The notes beneath the pieces are model-generated. The model was not told where the DNA came from. It searched no databases and was given only the letters and a program-made list of their open reading frames with translations. 64,000 nt of DNA from Cololabis saira (Eukaryota > Chordata > Actinopteri > Beloniformes > Belonidae). Of this stretch, positions 32,596-43,135 are shown one piece after another. Position numbers and translations under genes: made by a program. The stretch is from the NCBI RefSeq assembly GCF_033807715.1, contig NC_084606.1, positions 38,363,901 to 38,427,900 of the forward strand, in the 5' to 3' direction. Every line of letters starts with the position of its first letter. Position 1 is the first letter of the stretch.

Positions 32596-33257
32596 CTAGG
32601 GGTGGGTATTGGAAAGGACTTCACGATACGATACGCATCACGATACTTGAGCCACGATACGATACACATTGCAATATCCCGATTATGCGATATCCCGATT
32701 ATTATATTCTACATAGTTCACCGAAAAATTTAAAAATGCATTACACATCTTAAAATCCAAGTTGTATATATGTTTTATTATAACTATACAAGCTAAAGTT
32801 ACAACTTATTTGTATATGTTTTTCATATTATTTACATCATATGAAATTAACATTAAATTTAGTATGAGGTTGCTTTAATTATGTGGCAAATGATAATACA
32901 CACAAGAAAGATGGAACTAAAACCAAGGACAGGCACAGTGATCAGTCAGTATAGATATAAATCCATAAATAAATAAAAAATGAAAAATAATGGACAGAGG
33001 TTTAAGGACAGGCAATTGTGTTATATAAAAAATAAATTACAAAATGAAATAAAACCTGAGCTCAGTGCAGGGCCCTCCCAGGGTTGGTAGAGAGTGGCAA
33101 TGCCCAGGACTGTCACTTAGGTAGGAGCACTGGGTGATATAATGGGGTAAAAAAAAAAAAAAAAAAAAAATCGATATTCATATTTTGAATATCGATATTG
33201 AATCGGCTGGAAAAGTATCGCGATATATTGCCATATCGATATTTTTGCCCATCCCTA
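32596..33257. mobile_element. Nested hAT MITE (662 bp)
   Basis: TAGGGGTGGGTATTGGAAAG and, inverted, TAGGGATGGGCAAAAATATC are the ends, and CGACACAC is repeated exactly on both sides (32588-32595 and 33258-33265). The interior has CGATACGATAC motifs and the SINE fragment at 33058-33170. Confidence 0.88.
33058..33170 (+). mobile_element. SINE 3' fragment with poly(A)
   Basis: AGCTCAGTGCAGGGCCCTCC, GTAGAGAGTGGCAATGCCCA and GTAGGAGCACTGGGTGATA match the inverted end of the SINE at 21782-22287, then a run of 21 A. The SINE head is missing (5' truncation). Confidence 0.78.
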
Positions 33258-34101
33258 CGACACACACACTCACGCGCGCGCACACGGTACAGATACGTAA
33301 AGGTAAGAAAAAATGTGCATTTGCTCTACACCCTCCATGTATAGGCCGTCGCAATTCTATAATTCATACAACATAAATGAGACTATAGACTAGTGTACAA
33401 AACCACACATCTAAATTTGGACCTTTAGTGAAATATTCAGTTGTTTTTAAAACGTTTAATTCTGATACTTTCATCAATTTAATACAGATTGCTCAACAAA
33501 AAGCATGAATTTGAGCCCATTTGAGGCCAAAATTTACCTTTTAAATATTCTATTGTATTTTTCTTAGTCTAATCTCTTTTTTATAAGATTGAAATTAAAA
33601 GTGTTTGTACCCGTGGACTCACCTACGCCCCCTTCAGGTGAGGCAGAGTATTGTCTACCTCACCCTGGGCCTTTTTCACTGCGCTTTTATTTCCCATCAG
33701 CAAAACTAAATATGTCACTAACAAACATTAAACTTTAATGGCTAAAGACATTAGCCCGACTGTGTGAAATCAGGTCAAATAAATCTGCAAATATCAAGTA
33801 TCTGTATCTGCAAATATTATATTGGGACATGCAGAGATACGGCAACCGGCACGCACCAATCGCACATATCAACCCAGTTTGTGATGGATTGCGGTGAGAC
33901 TCGTTGCTGCTGCACCTCACGTTTCAGCCCCGTATTTGAACAGGATCAGCGATTTTGACTATAGAAAATGTTCGAAATTACATACATAAAGGTCGGTGGA
34001 CAAATATTAATATAAATTTGATGTGCCTCACCTGCCATCATGACAAGTAAAAAAATGTGGGACGTGGCCATGGCCATGGACTGCACGGCCCTGGTCCATG
34101 G

Positions 34102-34494
34102 CCATATTTTTCTTTTCCATATTTACAATAGGTTGATACAATTGGGGTCCAGGACAACTGAATGTAACACAGTTAAGTCTCTAAACCTTTGTTAGTTTAA
34201 TGACATATAAAAAAGTGAATGAAAGTCAGGCCTGGAATCAAACACCGTCAGTAGTTTGCAGAATGATGAAACTCAAAGAAATGTACCACTGTGTTTACAG
34301 TGGTACACGGGGGTTGTAGCAGCAACAAATAGATACCAGATCCAGCTCACCTGGAGGCAAAACACCACATATAAACTTTAATGACAAACTAACAAACATT
34401 GGACTGTAATTAGCACTAGATGTGATGATGTGACAGAAAGAGAGAATCAGCTTCAACCGACTTTCTTTCAGTATTGAGACTTGAATCCTCTCCT
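34102..34494. other. No gene recognised
   Basis: Unassigned sequence. The long minus-strand frame that covers it (34295-35137) comes mostly from the purine repeat to the right. Confidence 0.35.
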
Positions 34495-34498
34495 TTAA

Positions 34499-35082
34499 CC
34501 CTTGTGCTGTCTTTGGGTCAAGGAAGGAGGAAGGGAAGAAGGAAGGAAGGAAGGAAGAATGGAAAGAAGGAAGGAAGGGAGAAAAGAAGGAAGGAAGGGA
34601 GGAAAGAAGGAAGGAAGGAAGAATGAAAATAAGGAAGGAAGGAAGGAAGGAAGGAAGAATGAAAATAAGGAAGGAAGGAAGGAAGAAAGGAAGGAAGGGA
34701 GAAAAGAAGGAAGGAAGGGAGAAAGAAAATAAGGAAGGAAGGGAGAAAAGAAGGAAGGAAGGGAGGAAAGAAGGAAGGAAGGGAGAAAGAAAAGAAGGAA
34801 GGAAGGGAGGAAAGAAGGAAGGAAGGGAGGAAAGGAGGAGGGAAGGAAAGAAGGGAGGAAAGAAGGAATAAAAGAAGGAAGGAAGGGAGGAAGGAAGGAA
34901 GGGAGGAAAGAAGGAAGGAAGGGAAAAAGAAGGAAGGAGGGAAAAAAGAATGAAGGAAGGAAGGGAGAAAGCAAGGAAAGAATGTACAAGGGGAGAAAAG
35001 ATGAAGGGAGAAGGAAGGAGAGAGCAGGAGGAAAGAAGGAACAGGAGAATTAGGTCATTTTGACCAAAAAACAGTACAAGTG
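34499..35082. mobile_element. Family B piggyBac-like MITE copy 1
   Basis: TTAA borders both ends (34495-34498 and 35083-35086). The left end CCCTTGTGCTGTCTTTGGGT and the inverted right end CACTTGTACTGTTTTTTGGT are terminal inverted repeats. Between them lies a GGAA/GGGA/GAAA purine tract. TTAA duplication and ends starting CCC fit piggyBac. No transposase. Confidence 0.78.
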
Positions 35083-35086
35083 TTAA

Positions 35087-35448
35087 ATCAATTTCCCTTG
35101 CACTCCTAAATACACACATCCCATCCATATGCATCATTGCTTTATTATTATTTTTAATTCAAAGGGTATGATTTCATCAAGGATGACTTTATAACAAGTT
35201 ATAAAAGCTTTGTCAATCTTCTCCGCACTTACTGACACTTGAGAAACATTTTTTACCCCAGTTTATATGTTTCTTATAGGTATTAATTGGTAATAAATTC
35301 ATTTTTAATGTCATCTTCAAAGGTATACCCATGTCCCAATTTCAGCAGCGGAGGATTGGGGCGATCCATGCCCAGTCCAAGCATCGTGTGGATCCAGTTG
35401 GGGCTGGTCCCATTTAGACATCCTCAGCACTTGTGTCACTCACTATGA
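35087..35448. other. No gene recognised
   Basis: Unassigned sequence between a B and an X copy. Confidence 0.35.
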
Positions 35449-35612
35449 CTACGTTTACATGCAGTCAAAATTCAGGTTATTGCTAATATTCCGGTTACTG
35501 AAACATTGGGAATATTCCATTTACATGGTAATTAATCATTCGGGATATCTGGATCAAACCAGCGACGCACGGAGAACATCATGACGCAATTCCCGTCATT
35601 TCCGCTTCTTTA
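35449..35612 (-). repeat. Family X MITE end, partial
   Basis: GACTACGTTTACATGCAGTC begins a segment that matches the inverted right third of 20044-20614 and 14690-15210 up to the CGTCATTTCCGCTTCTT motif. The rest is missing. Confidence 0.78.
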
Positions 35613-35890
35613 CGGTGGCCAACAAAGGCCAAACGCACTGCAACGGCCTAATGCTTCTCAGTTAAGGAAAACGGCTTCAAGTACAGAAACGATTCAAATT
35701 CACAAACTCAAAACGAGGTACAAAAAGAGGAACGAGGTGCAAATGAAAAAACCTGCTGCAAAAAACAAAGACAAATGCAGCATCATCAAACGCTGCAAAT
35801 AGAGAAACGATGCAAAGCACAAAACGATATAAAACAAGAAACCATCTTCAAAAGAGAAACGCTTCATAACCGGTCACTACAAGCGGAAGT
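35613..35890. repeat. Region with dispersed AAACG-TGCAAA motifs
   Basis: AAACGATTCAAA, AAACGCTGCAAA, GAAACGATGCAAA and similar 12-mers recur every 20-40 bases. This looks like a decayed irregular tandem repeat or transposon interior. Family unknown. Confidence 0.4.
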
Positions 35891-36689
35891 GCTCCAAACC
35901 TGCACCAAAAGAGGATTGCCTTGAACACATTAGAAAGTCTAAATAGAGCAAAGTTTTTGTCAATGTGGTACTCCACTGTCACATCAACGCTCTAAAGTGC
36001 GTTCACAACATCACTGCCTAATCACTGCCTCTAACGAGGAATGGAAACTTGTCAAGGCCTTCAACCTAGTCCTAGCATTGAGATTAGACAAGGTTTGATC
36101 CAGCTAATAAGCTCTCGTTTGGCCGTGCTTCCTGGAAGACTGAGCCCTTGTGTTTGGAGTTCCAGCTGGTGTAATAGATTGATATCTCTTTATCTCTTTC
36201 TATGTCTCTTTTTAACTCCAAGCAGATAAGCATCAGTGGCATGACAGTTTCTAACAACTGCCATGCTACTTTTGATTTATGTCATTGCCTACAGTACTTC
36301 CTTTTTCTTAGTTCTTCATGTTGTTTTTTATCATTGATTTTACTTTTGCTGTTTCTTCTTCACAGTTTCCATATCTTTTAATCAAGGAAACTTCAAGAGG
36401 AACACTTTTTCAACTTCTCACATGCTACAGTTCATTGCCATTGACGGCTTCAGGATGTGGTTCATTAGCACATTTTGCACGGCCTAAAAATAAAGCAGGA
36501 ACAAACAGGCTACACACTACACAGCTTGCATATAGTTGGTATGTCTTTACAAAGTGCATCTATCTGCTGCTTAAAACTGCAGGGGTGCATTACAGTTAGT
36601 CCCAAATCAGAAGTTATCACTCGACAAAACACCAGTAGCTGCTGTGATCAACAAACTTAAGTGCTGCAATTGTGAGAATAATACATTTT
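35891..36689. other. No gene supported
   Basis: A good 3' splice acceptor-like tract (TTTTGCTGTTTCTTCTTCACAG) ends at 36365 and is followed by a short frame, but no donor or domain supports an exon. The rest is unassigned. Confidence 0.35.
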
Positions 36690-36802
36690 ATTTATAGGCC
36701 CCTTTCAAGGTACCCAAGGACAATTTACAAGAAGACTAGACGCTAGACGCTTTCCAGAGACCCAGAACATGCCCCCTGAGCAAATTATTACATAAACAAT
36801 GT
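36690..36802 (-). mobile_element. Family V LINE tail fragment
   Basis: CATTTTATTTATAGG, GACGCTTTCCAGAGACCCAG and TTATTACATAAACAATG match the last 100 bases of family V, but the outer tail differs (GGCCCCTTTCAAGGTACC). A short, old or chimeric copy. Confidence 0.6.
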
Positions 36803-37099
36803 CATGTGCATTCCTTCCATATAAGGAAGTAAATAAAAAATATGGATTTGTGTGAAATGGGTGAGGGATAGTTGTAACTGGTTTTTAATTAAATAGACCT
36901 CAGGACTGTTAAAACCAACTCCTGAGAGCACAAAGAAAGCTGCCTTGTTCTGATGCATCAAGACAAATGTTGTTTCACTGTGACAGAGAAGAGCGAGCAG
37001 CATTGTTGGAGGTGCAGTTTAACTGGTTCATTGATGCTCACAGGATATCAAACACACCAACCCAGCTCCAGGCTCTGGAGGTCTGGTAGAAATATCTCT

Positions 37100-37137
37100 C
37101 TCTTGCTATTACAGGTATGCACTTTTACATAGACACC
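37100..37137. repeat. 38-bp direct repeat (left) flanking a 1.5-kb insertion
   Basis: CTCTTGCTATTACAGGTATG and the following 18 bases recur at 38616-38653 with one mismatch. Confidence 0.85.
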
Positions 37138-37350
37138 TGTAGCGGAGCCAGAGGGGGCGGTGGCCACCGGGCCCACAAGCTCATAGGGCCCAATGATAGG
37201 GCCCCGTAGTGTGTGATACGTTCATATATAATCGTAAATTGTAGGCTATAATAACGATAAAATGTGCAGTGTGCGGCCAGTGTAGGCTGATTCTTACTTT
37301 ACAACTGTCCTGAACGCATTAGGGCTGTGAGCCAACGCTGATTGGCTGTG

Positions 37351-37517
37351 AAGCCTGATTTATGGTTCCGCGTTAAATCAACGCAGAGCCTCCGCCGTAG
37401 GGTACGGCGAAGCCTACGGCGTAGGGTACGCGACAACGCGCAATGTACGTGCGCATCGCCGCGTAACCTACGCCGTAGGCTCTGCGTTGGTGTAACGCGG
37501 AACCATAAATCAGCCTT
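37351..37517. repeat. Family P palindrome, complete (167 bp)
   Basis: AAGCCTGATTTATGGTTCCG mirrors AAGGCTGATTTATGGTTCCG. The arms continue through ACGCAGAGCCTCCGCCGTAG and its partner. The centre contains GGGTACGCGACAACGCGCAA. CpG density is very high. Confidence 0.88.
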
Positions 37518-37787
37518 AACAGTTACAGCCAGTTTGCCGACTCTGCAAATTTGCGGCCATGAAGGAGATGAGCTAAACTTTAAAAGAGGACGAAGCATGT
37601 GACAGGTTTTGAATGTTACCCCGTTTTCCACGTTACCTGGATTATTTTGGGTCAGTGTAACCTTCTTAAATAGTTTCTTTATCAGAATGTTGGGTATTCT
37701 TGACCACCTGCCTATTTAAATGAGCTTTGTGTTGTTGTCAACTAGACTAGAGTCTATTCTCTGTTATAGAGCTCAGAAATGATGTTA

Positions 37788-38190
37788 TATTCAATTCAAT
37801 TCAATTCAATTTTATTTATATAGCGTCTAATACAACAGAGTTGTCTCTAGACGCTTTCCAGAGACCCATACCCAGAACATGACCCCCAAGCAGTTATTAC
37901 ATAAACAATGGCAGGTAAAAACTCCCCTGGTGGGAGAAAAACCTTAAGCCAAACAGTGGCAAGGAAAAACTCCCCTTTAGGAGGGAAGAAACCTTGAGCA
38001 GGACCAGGCTCATCAGGGGGGACCCTCCTGCCGAGGGCCAGACTGGTGGGTCAGGGACGGCAACAGCACAGCAGGCAGGTGGAAGCAGCAACGGGATGAC
38101 CACGGGTGGGGACCGCAGGCCAGCACGCAGCTCCCGAAGCTCCGGCCCAATCAGCAAGTCCCAGGTTGGGGTGCAGGGTCAGGGAAAGAC
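37788..38190 (-). mobile_element. Family V LINE copy D with a single VNTR unit
   Basis: The ATTCAATT tail, GTCTAATACAACAGAGTTGT, the two AACTCCCC blocks and CAGGCAGGTGGAAGCAGC once only, then the 5' side sequence CAATCAGCAAGTCCCAGG shared with copies B and E. It ends near 38190. It shows what the 3' UTR looks like before VNTR expansion. Confidence 0.85.
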
Positions 38191-38367
38191 TTGTGCTCCG
38201 TAATGCAAGCTACAAGCCACCCACGCTGTGTCTATATCTATCTAAATAGATTGTATCATTTTAGACCAGTTATGTTTTTTTTGTATTTAAACTGTAGCAA
38301 AGATGGAACTGAGTCAGTCCGTGACTATCTGAGTTTTCAGTTTCCATGTGATTGACAGCTGTCAGGC

Positions 38368-38428
<61 letters not shown>

Positions 38429-38431
38429 TGT
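38368..38431. repeat. (TG)n(TGCG)n microsatellite
   Basis: Six TG steps followed by about twelve TGCG steps. Confidence 0.95.
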
Positions 38432-38615
38432 TCTTCTGAACAAGTTTGTGACTTTACTCTGCTTTCTGCAGCATAGGCCTATAGGCTTGGCTCAATAAAA
38501 GTGAGAATAAATGTAGTTTGATGGGTAGGATGATGTTGTTGAACGTTAAAGTGACTATCATAAGGCCCATGGAGAATGCTCCGCCCACTCTACTGAGACC
38601 CACGCTCCACCACTG

Positions 38616-38653
38616 CTCTTGCTATTACAGGTATGCACTTTTACATAGAAACC
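38616..38653. repeat. 38-bp direct repeat (right)
   Basis: Matches 37100-37137 with one mismatch (AGAAACC against AGACACC). Confidence 0.85.
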
Positions 38654-39066
38654 CTTGACAGAGTCGCAGCTGCACTCTCTCTAAGATTTGCTTAGTTGAG
38701 ACATGCCATGACTTCACTTTGCTTGTAAAGAATTTATGATATTTTATGCTCTTGTCAGCTGTCGTAAAGCGGATTCCCTGTCTGTAGAAAAGGAAATGCA
38801 GGACAGATGATTGGCAACGAGACTAGTTTTTCCCTGGTGGACATACTTTCATTGCCAGATAAACCTTTTTCCCATGTAGACTCAAAGATCCTCCAGACGT
38901 TTATACCTCTTTTCTTGGAAGTGGTATTTTAGAACTTTTCTTTGTAATCGTGAAAAAAAGGTTAGGAAATGATTTTACTGTCTTTACTAAGCTGTAACAC
39001 TCGCTGGTCAGTCTAACAGGCTCAAAGTAGAACGCCTTACAGCACTAGCCCTGCTATCATGTTTCA
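38654..39066. other. No gene recognised
   Basis: Unassigned sequence without supported frames. Confidence 0.35.
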
Positions 39067-39070
39067 TTAA

Positions 39071-39767
39071 CCCCTGGGCTGTCTGCGGGTCAAGGGAGGA
39101 GGAAGGGAAGAAGGGAGGGAAGAAGGAAGGAAGGAAGGAAGGAAAGAAAAGAAGGGAGAAAAGAAGGATGGAAGGAAGGGTGAAAAGAAGGGAGGATGAG
39201 AGAAAAGGAAGGGAGAAAAGAAGGAAGGAAGGGAGAAAAGAAGGAAGGAAGGGAGAAAAGAAGGAAGGAAGGAAAGAAGAAAGAAAAGAAGGAAGGAAGG
39301 AAGGATGGAAGGAAGGGTGAAAAGAAGGGAGGATGGGAGAAAAGAAGGAAGGAAGGAAGGAAGGAAGAAAAGAAGGGAGGAAAGAAGGATGGAAGGAAGG
39401 AAGGAAGAAAAGAAGGGAGGAAAGAAGGATGGAAGGAAGGGTGAAAAGAAGGGAGGATGAGAGAAAAGGAAGGGAGAAAAGAAGGAAGGGAGGGAGGAAA
39501 GAAGGGAGGAACGGGAAAAAAGAAGGAAGGAAGGGAGAAAATAAGGAAGGAAAGAAGGGAGAAAAGAAGGGAGAAAGGAAGGAAAGAAGGTAAGAAGGAA
39601 GGAAGGGAAAAAAGAATGAAGGAAGGAAAGGAGAAAACAAGGAAAGAATGTACGAGGGGAGAAAAGAAGGAAGGAAGGGAGAAAAGAGGAAAGGAGAAGG
39701 AAGGAGAGAGCAGGAGGAAAGAAGGAGAGGAGAATTAGGTCATTTTGACCCAAAGACAGTACAAGGG
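39071..39767. mobile_element. Family B piggyBac-like MITE copy 2
   Basis: TTAA at 39067-39070 and 39768-39771. Left end CCCCTGGGCTGTCTGCGGGT; right end inverted CCCTTGTACTGTCTTTGGGT, followed inward by CAAAATGACCTAATTCTCC, shared with copies 1, 3 and 4. The core is 600 bases of GGAA, GGGA and GAAA. All the Glu/Lys/Arg or Phe/Leu/Pro ORFs are artefacts of it. Confidence 0.8.
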
Positions 39768-39771
39768 TTAA

Positions 39772-40147
39772 AAAAAGGTTGTGGTAATTACTTTCTGAGT
39801 CAGAGCAAAAGACACAATGAATAAAAAATCAAAAAAAGTTTGGATGTTTCTATTTAAAACACTAGCTGTTTCTGAGCCTAACTTTTAGCTCCTGGTTATT
39901 TTGCTGACCTGCTACAACTATTTACCCCCACCTGCAGTCTGATGTTACTTGTTGTTCCACAAAGATGGTTGCTGGTTAAGTTATTAGAAAGTTATTAATA
40001 ATGGTCTTACGATAGTTATTACAGCCGGACCTGGGCTGCCATAAATGGCCGACGGCCCCTCCTGCGATTTGGAGTCCGTGCCCAATGAGGGAGTTATTCC
40101 TTATCACCAAAGGGCTGTAAATACAAAGCCTGCCTGGGCTTTGAGTC
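39772..40147. other. No gene recognised
   Basis: Unassigned sequence. Confidence 0.35.
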
Positions 40148-40896
40148 ATTATGTAGGCCCTCCAGAAAAACGCGATTACGCGATCGCAGAATTCATTGCA
40201 TAATCAGCCAAATGGCGCAGATTACGCGGGGATAGATTTATTCCTAAAAGGGCGCATATTTCCCGCGATAATTGCATAGGTCCGCGCTAAATATGCAATT
40301 ATGCGGGGATTATGCGGGGCTCGCTTGATTTCACAATAGCCGCACATTTTCGCATAAAGTTTGGAAAAGGGGGAAGTGTTGTGAGTGACATGTCGGGACG
40401 CCCGGTCGCGACGTGCGGGACCCGCCCGGGGACCTCCGCATCCCTCACAGAAACCGCCACCCCCCAAACAGCAGCTCTCACCCGCGGGGGGCGCGGCTGC
40501 CGGTGGACTCAGGATCCGCGCTGACCGCGTACCACTGCACACGCTGCGCACGCTGCGCACGTTCCCATCCACTTGGGGCAGCCCCCGGGTCTGGCACTCA
40601 GAAGGCGCGCCGATTTTTCCCAGTGGCCAGCCGCGGTACTGCAACCAAAAATCCCATGCGGCCCAGAAAGCTTTTTTCCCATAGACCGCAATAGTAAAAG
40701 AGAAGCCTCTAAAACTGTTCACAGGACACCTCCAGCTGTAATCACCGGCTATTACTAATCTTTGTATTCTATATTTTTAAGTCATGGACTTTATATCTGT
40801 CAAAAATGTTTTATAACGGCCAGAAAAGTCAAAGAAAAGTCTCTTTCTGGGCGTGACGTCACGGCTGACGTCACAGCCGTGTCCGTGCACTCCACA

Positions 40897-41022
40897 GATG
40901 TATTATATTAATATATATTATATAATTATATTATATTAATACATTAATAATATATGTAATGCTATACATGTAATAATATACATTAATTAAGATATTATAT
41001 TAATACATATTATATTAATATT
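40897..41022. repeat. AT-rich island with TTATATTAATA motifs
   Basis: About 125 bases of almost pure A/T with several self-complementary TATTAATATA segments, next to a GTGACGTCACGGCTGACGTC tract. Confidence 0.8.
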
Positions 41023-41221
41023 CGCGTCATTGCCCCGGGGCATGATGGGAGGCCCCAGAGCATCATGGGAGGTGACTCAACTGCGCATGCTCTATGGGCC
41101 GCTGTATGCGGAAGTAAACCCGGAAGTCAGAGATTTTTTCGGCTTATGCGCTGGCTGAGCAGAATGCATTGAAATGAATGGGCGGCCATTTTTAGTCTCC
41201 AATCCAGTTTCTATAATACAT

Positions 41222-41654
41222 CCATGACTTGGGGACCTTGGCGGCGGACGCGTGGGGTGACGAAGCTCTGGCTCGTCCCCTCACCGCGCCGGTGCGCCCG
41301 GCAATCACCCGAGCACCGAGCCTCGGGCTGGAGGGGAGAGACCAGGCGGGGACCGGCCTCCGGGCCGCCACCGCCCCGCTCTCCTCTCCACCTGCGCTCT
41401 CCTTTTTTTCTTCGTCTATGACCTCAGATCAGACGAGACAGCCCGCTGAATTAAGCATATTACTAAGCGGAGGACAAGAAACTAACAAGGATTCCCTCAG
41501 TACAATCAGCATTCTTTTAATCTGTGTTCTTATGTATTGAGTGTTGTATGTTTTTATCATGGACCTCGAGTCTGACTAATAGCCTAAACGATGATGATGA
41601 TGATGATGATGAGTAGCGGCGAGCGAAGAGGGAAGAGCTCAGCGCCGAATCCGC
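41222..41654 (+). pseudogene. rDNA fragment: 3' part of ITS2 and 5' end of 28S rRNA
   Basis: GACCTCAGATCAGACGAGAC at 41420 is the conserved start of vertebrate 28S. It continues through CCCGCTGAATTAAGCATATT, ACTAAGCGGAGG and CTAACAAGGATTCCCTCAG. It is interrupted at 41503-41612 and resumes with TAGCGGCGAGCGAAGAGGGA and CAGCGCCGAATCC. The GC-rich 200 bases before it have ITS2 character. Differences from the conserved 28S (a lost T in GAATTTAAGC, GGACAAG for GGAAAAG) mark it as a pseudogene. 5.8S is absent. Confidence 0.88.
41503..41612 (+). mobile_element. Short LINE-like insertion in the 28S fragment
   Basis: About 110 bases separate CTCAGTA from GTAGCGGCGAGCG. They end in CTCGAGTCTGACTAATAGCC and then a GATGATGAT run, which resembles the 3' tail of a 5'-truncated LINE. 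AGTA is present on both sides as a possible 4-bp duplication. Confidence 0.5.
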
Positions 41655-41867
41655 AACTTCCTGCATATTTCGCATATTTTGCAACTTTCCGCATATTCCG
41701 CAATTTCACCGCATAAAAGCACATAAAAAACCTGCACATTTAATCGCATAATCAATTATTTTAGCCCGCAGAATCAAGGATTTTTGCCCGCGTTTTTCTG
41801 GAGGGTCTAATTATGGAGGTTCCTTAGCTTCCAACCATGTGGTCGGCTATAAGAAATCAAGGCTAAA

Positions 41868-42984
<1,117 letters not shown>

Positions 42985-43135
42985 TAAATGTATTTTCCTG
43001 TCTCTCTTTATTGTTGTATTCTGTGCTTTTTAATGTACTCTCTGTTTTTTTTTGTATTGTTCACATCTGCCTTGTGAAGCACTTTTTATGACTCATATCT
43101 GTGAAAAATGCTATACAAATAAAATGTACTTAATT
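42985..43135 (+). mobile_element. LINE 3' tail (L2/Rex type)
   Basis: CTTGTGAAGCACTTTTTATG, CATATCTGTGAAAAATGCTA and TACAAATAAAATGTACTTA form a well-known fish LINE 3' end. Only the last 100-150 bases are present. Confidence 0.65.

Larger units (their letters stand above)
32444..34093. mobile_element. hAT element (1650 bp) with nested hAT and SINE
   Basis: It starts CAGTGACGTGCGGTGAGG and its right end, inverted, is CAGGGCCGTGCAGTCC. GTCCATGG is duplicated exactly (32436-32443 and 34094-34101). A second hAT sits at 32596-33257. No transposase frame remains. Confidence 0.85.
37138..38615. mobile_element. Composite insertion with a hAT-like right end
   Basis: The right end ACCCACGCTCCACCACTG is, inverted, CAGTGGTGGAGCGTGGGT, a hAT-type start. 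The left starts TGTAGCGGAGCCAGAGGG, a weaker match. Inside lie a P palindrome (37351-37517), family V copy D (37788-38190) and a TGCG repeat. The flanking repeats are 38 bp, far longer than a hAT duplication. Confidence 0.5.
40154..41809. mobile_element. TIR transposon carrying an ITS2/28S rDNA fragment
   Basis: The left end TAGGCCCTCCAGAAAAACGC and the right end, inverted, TAGACCCTCCAGAAAAACGC are terminal inverted repeats, and ATTATG borders both sides (40148-40153 and 41810-41815). GCATA/CGCAT-type motifs fill both sub-terminal regions. Inside are a GC-rich block (40395-40640), a MITE-like stretch with an AT island (40897-41022) and an rDNA piece (41222-41654). A 6-bp duplication is shorter than usual for hAT, so the superfamily is left open. 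No transposase. Confidence 0.72.

Noticed and set aside
34295..35137. 280-codon Phe/Leu/Pro-rich frame, and similar frames at 39008-39753, 42052-42557, 49143-50105 and 63563-63925
   Set aside because: These are purine/pyrimidine microsatellite artefacts.
36366..36487. Possible terminal exon after a strong acceptor tract
   Set aside because: Short frame (SISFNQGNFKRNTFSTSH...) that ends just before an AATAAA, but no domain, donor partner or conservation could be shown.
40222..40722. 166-codon minus-strand frame
   Set aside because: It lies within the GC-rich interior of the rDNA-bearing transposon and resembles no known protein. GC richness alone explains the openness.
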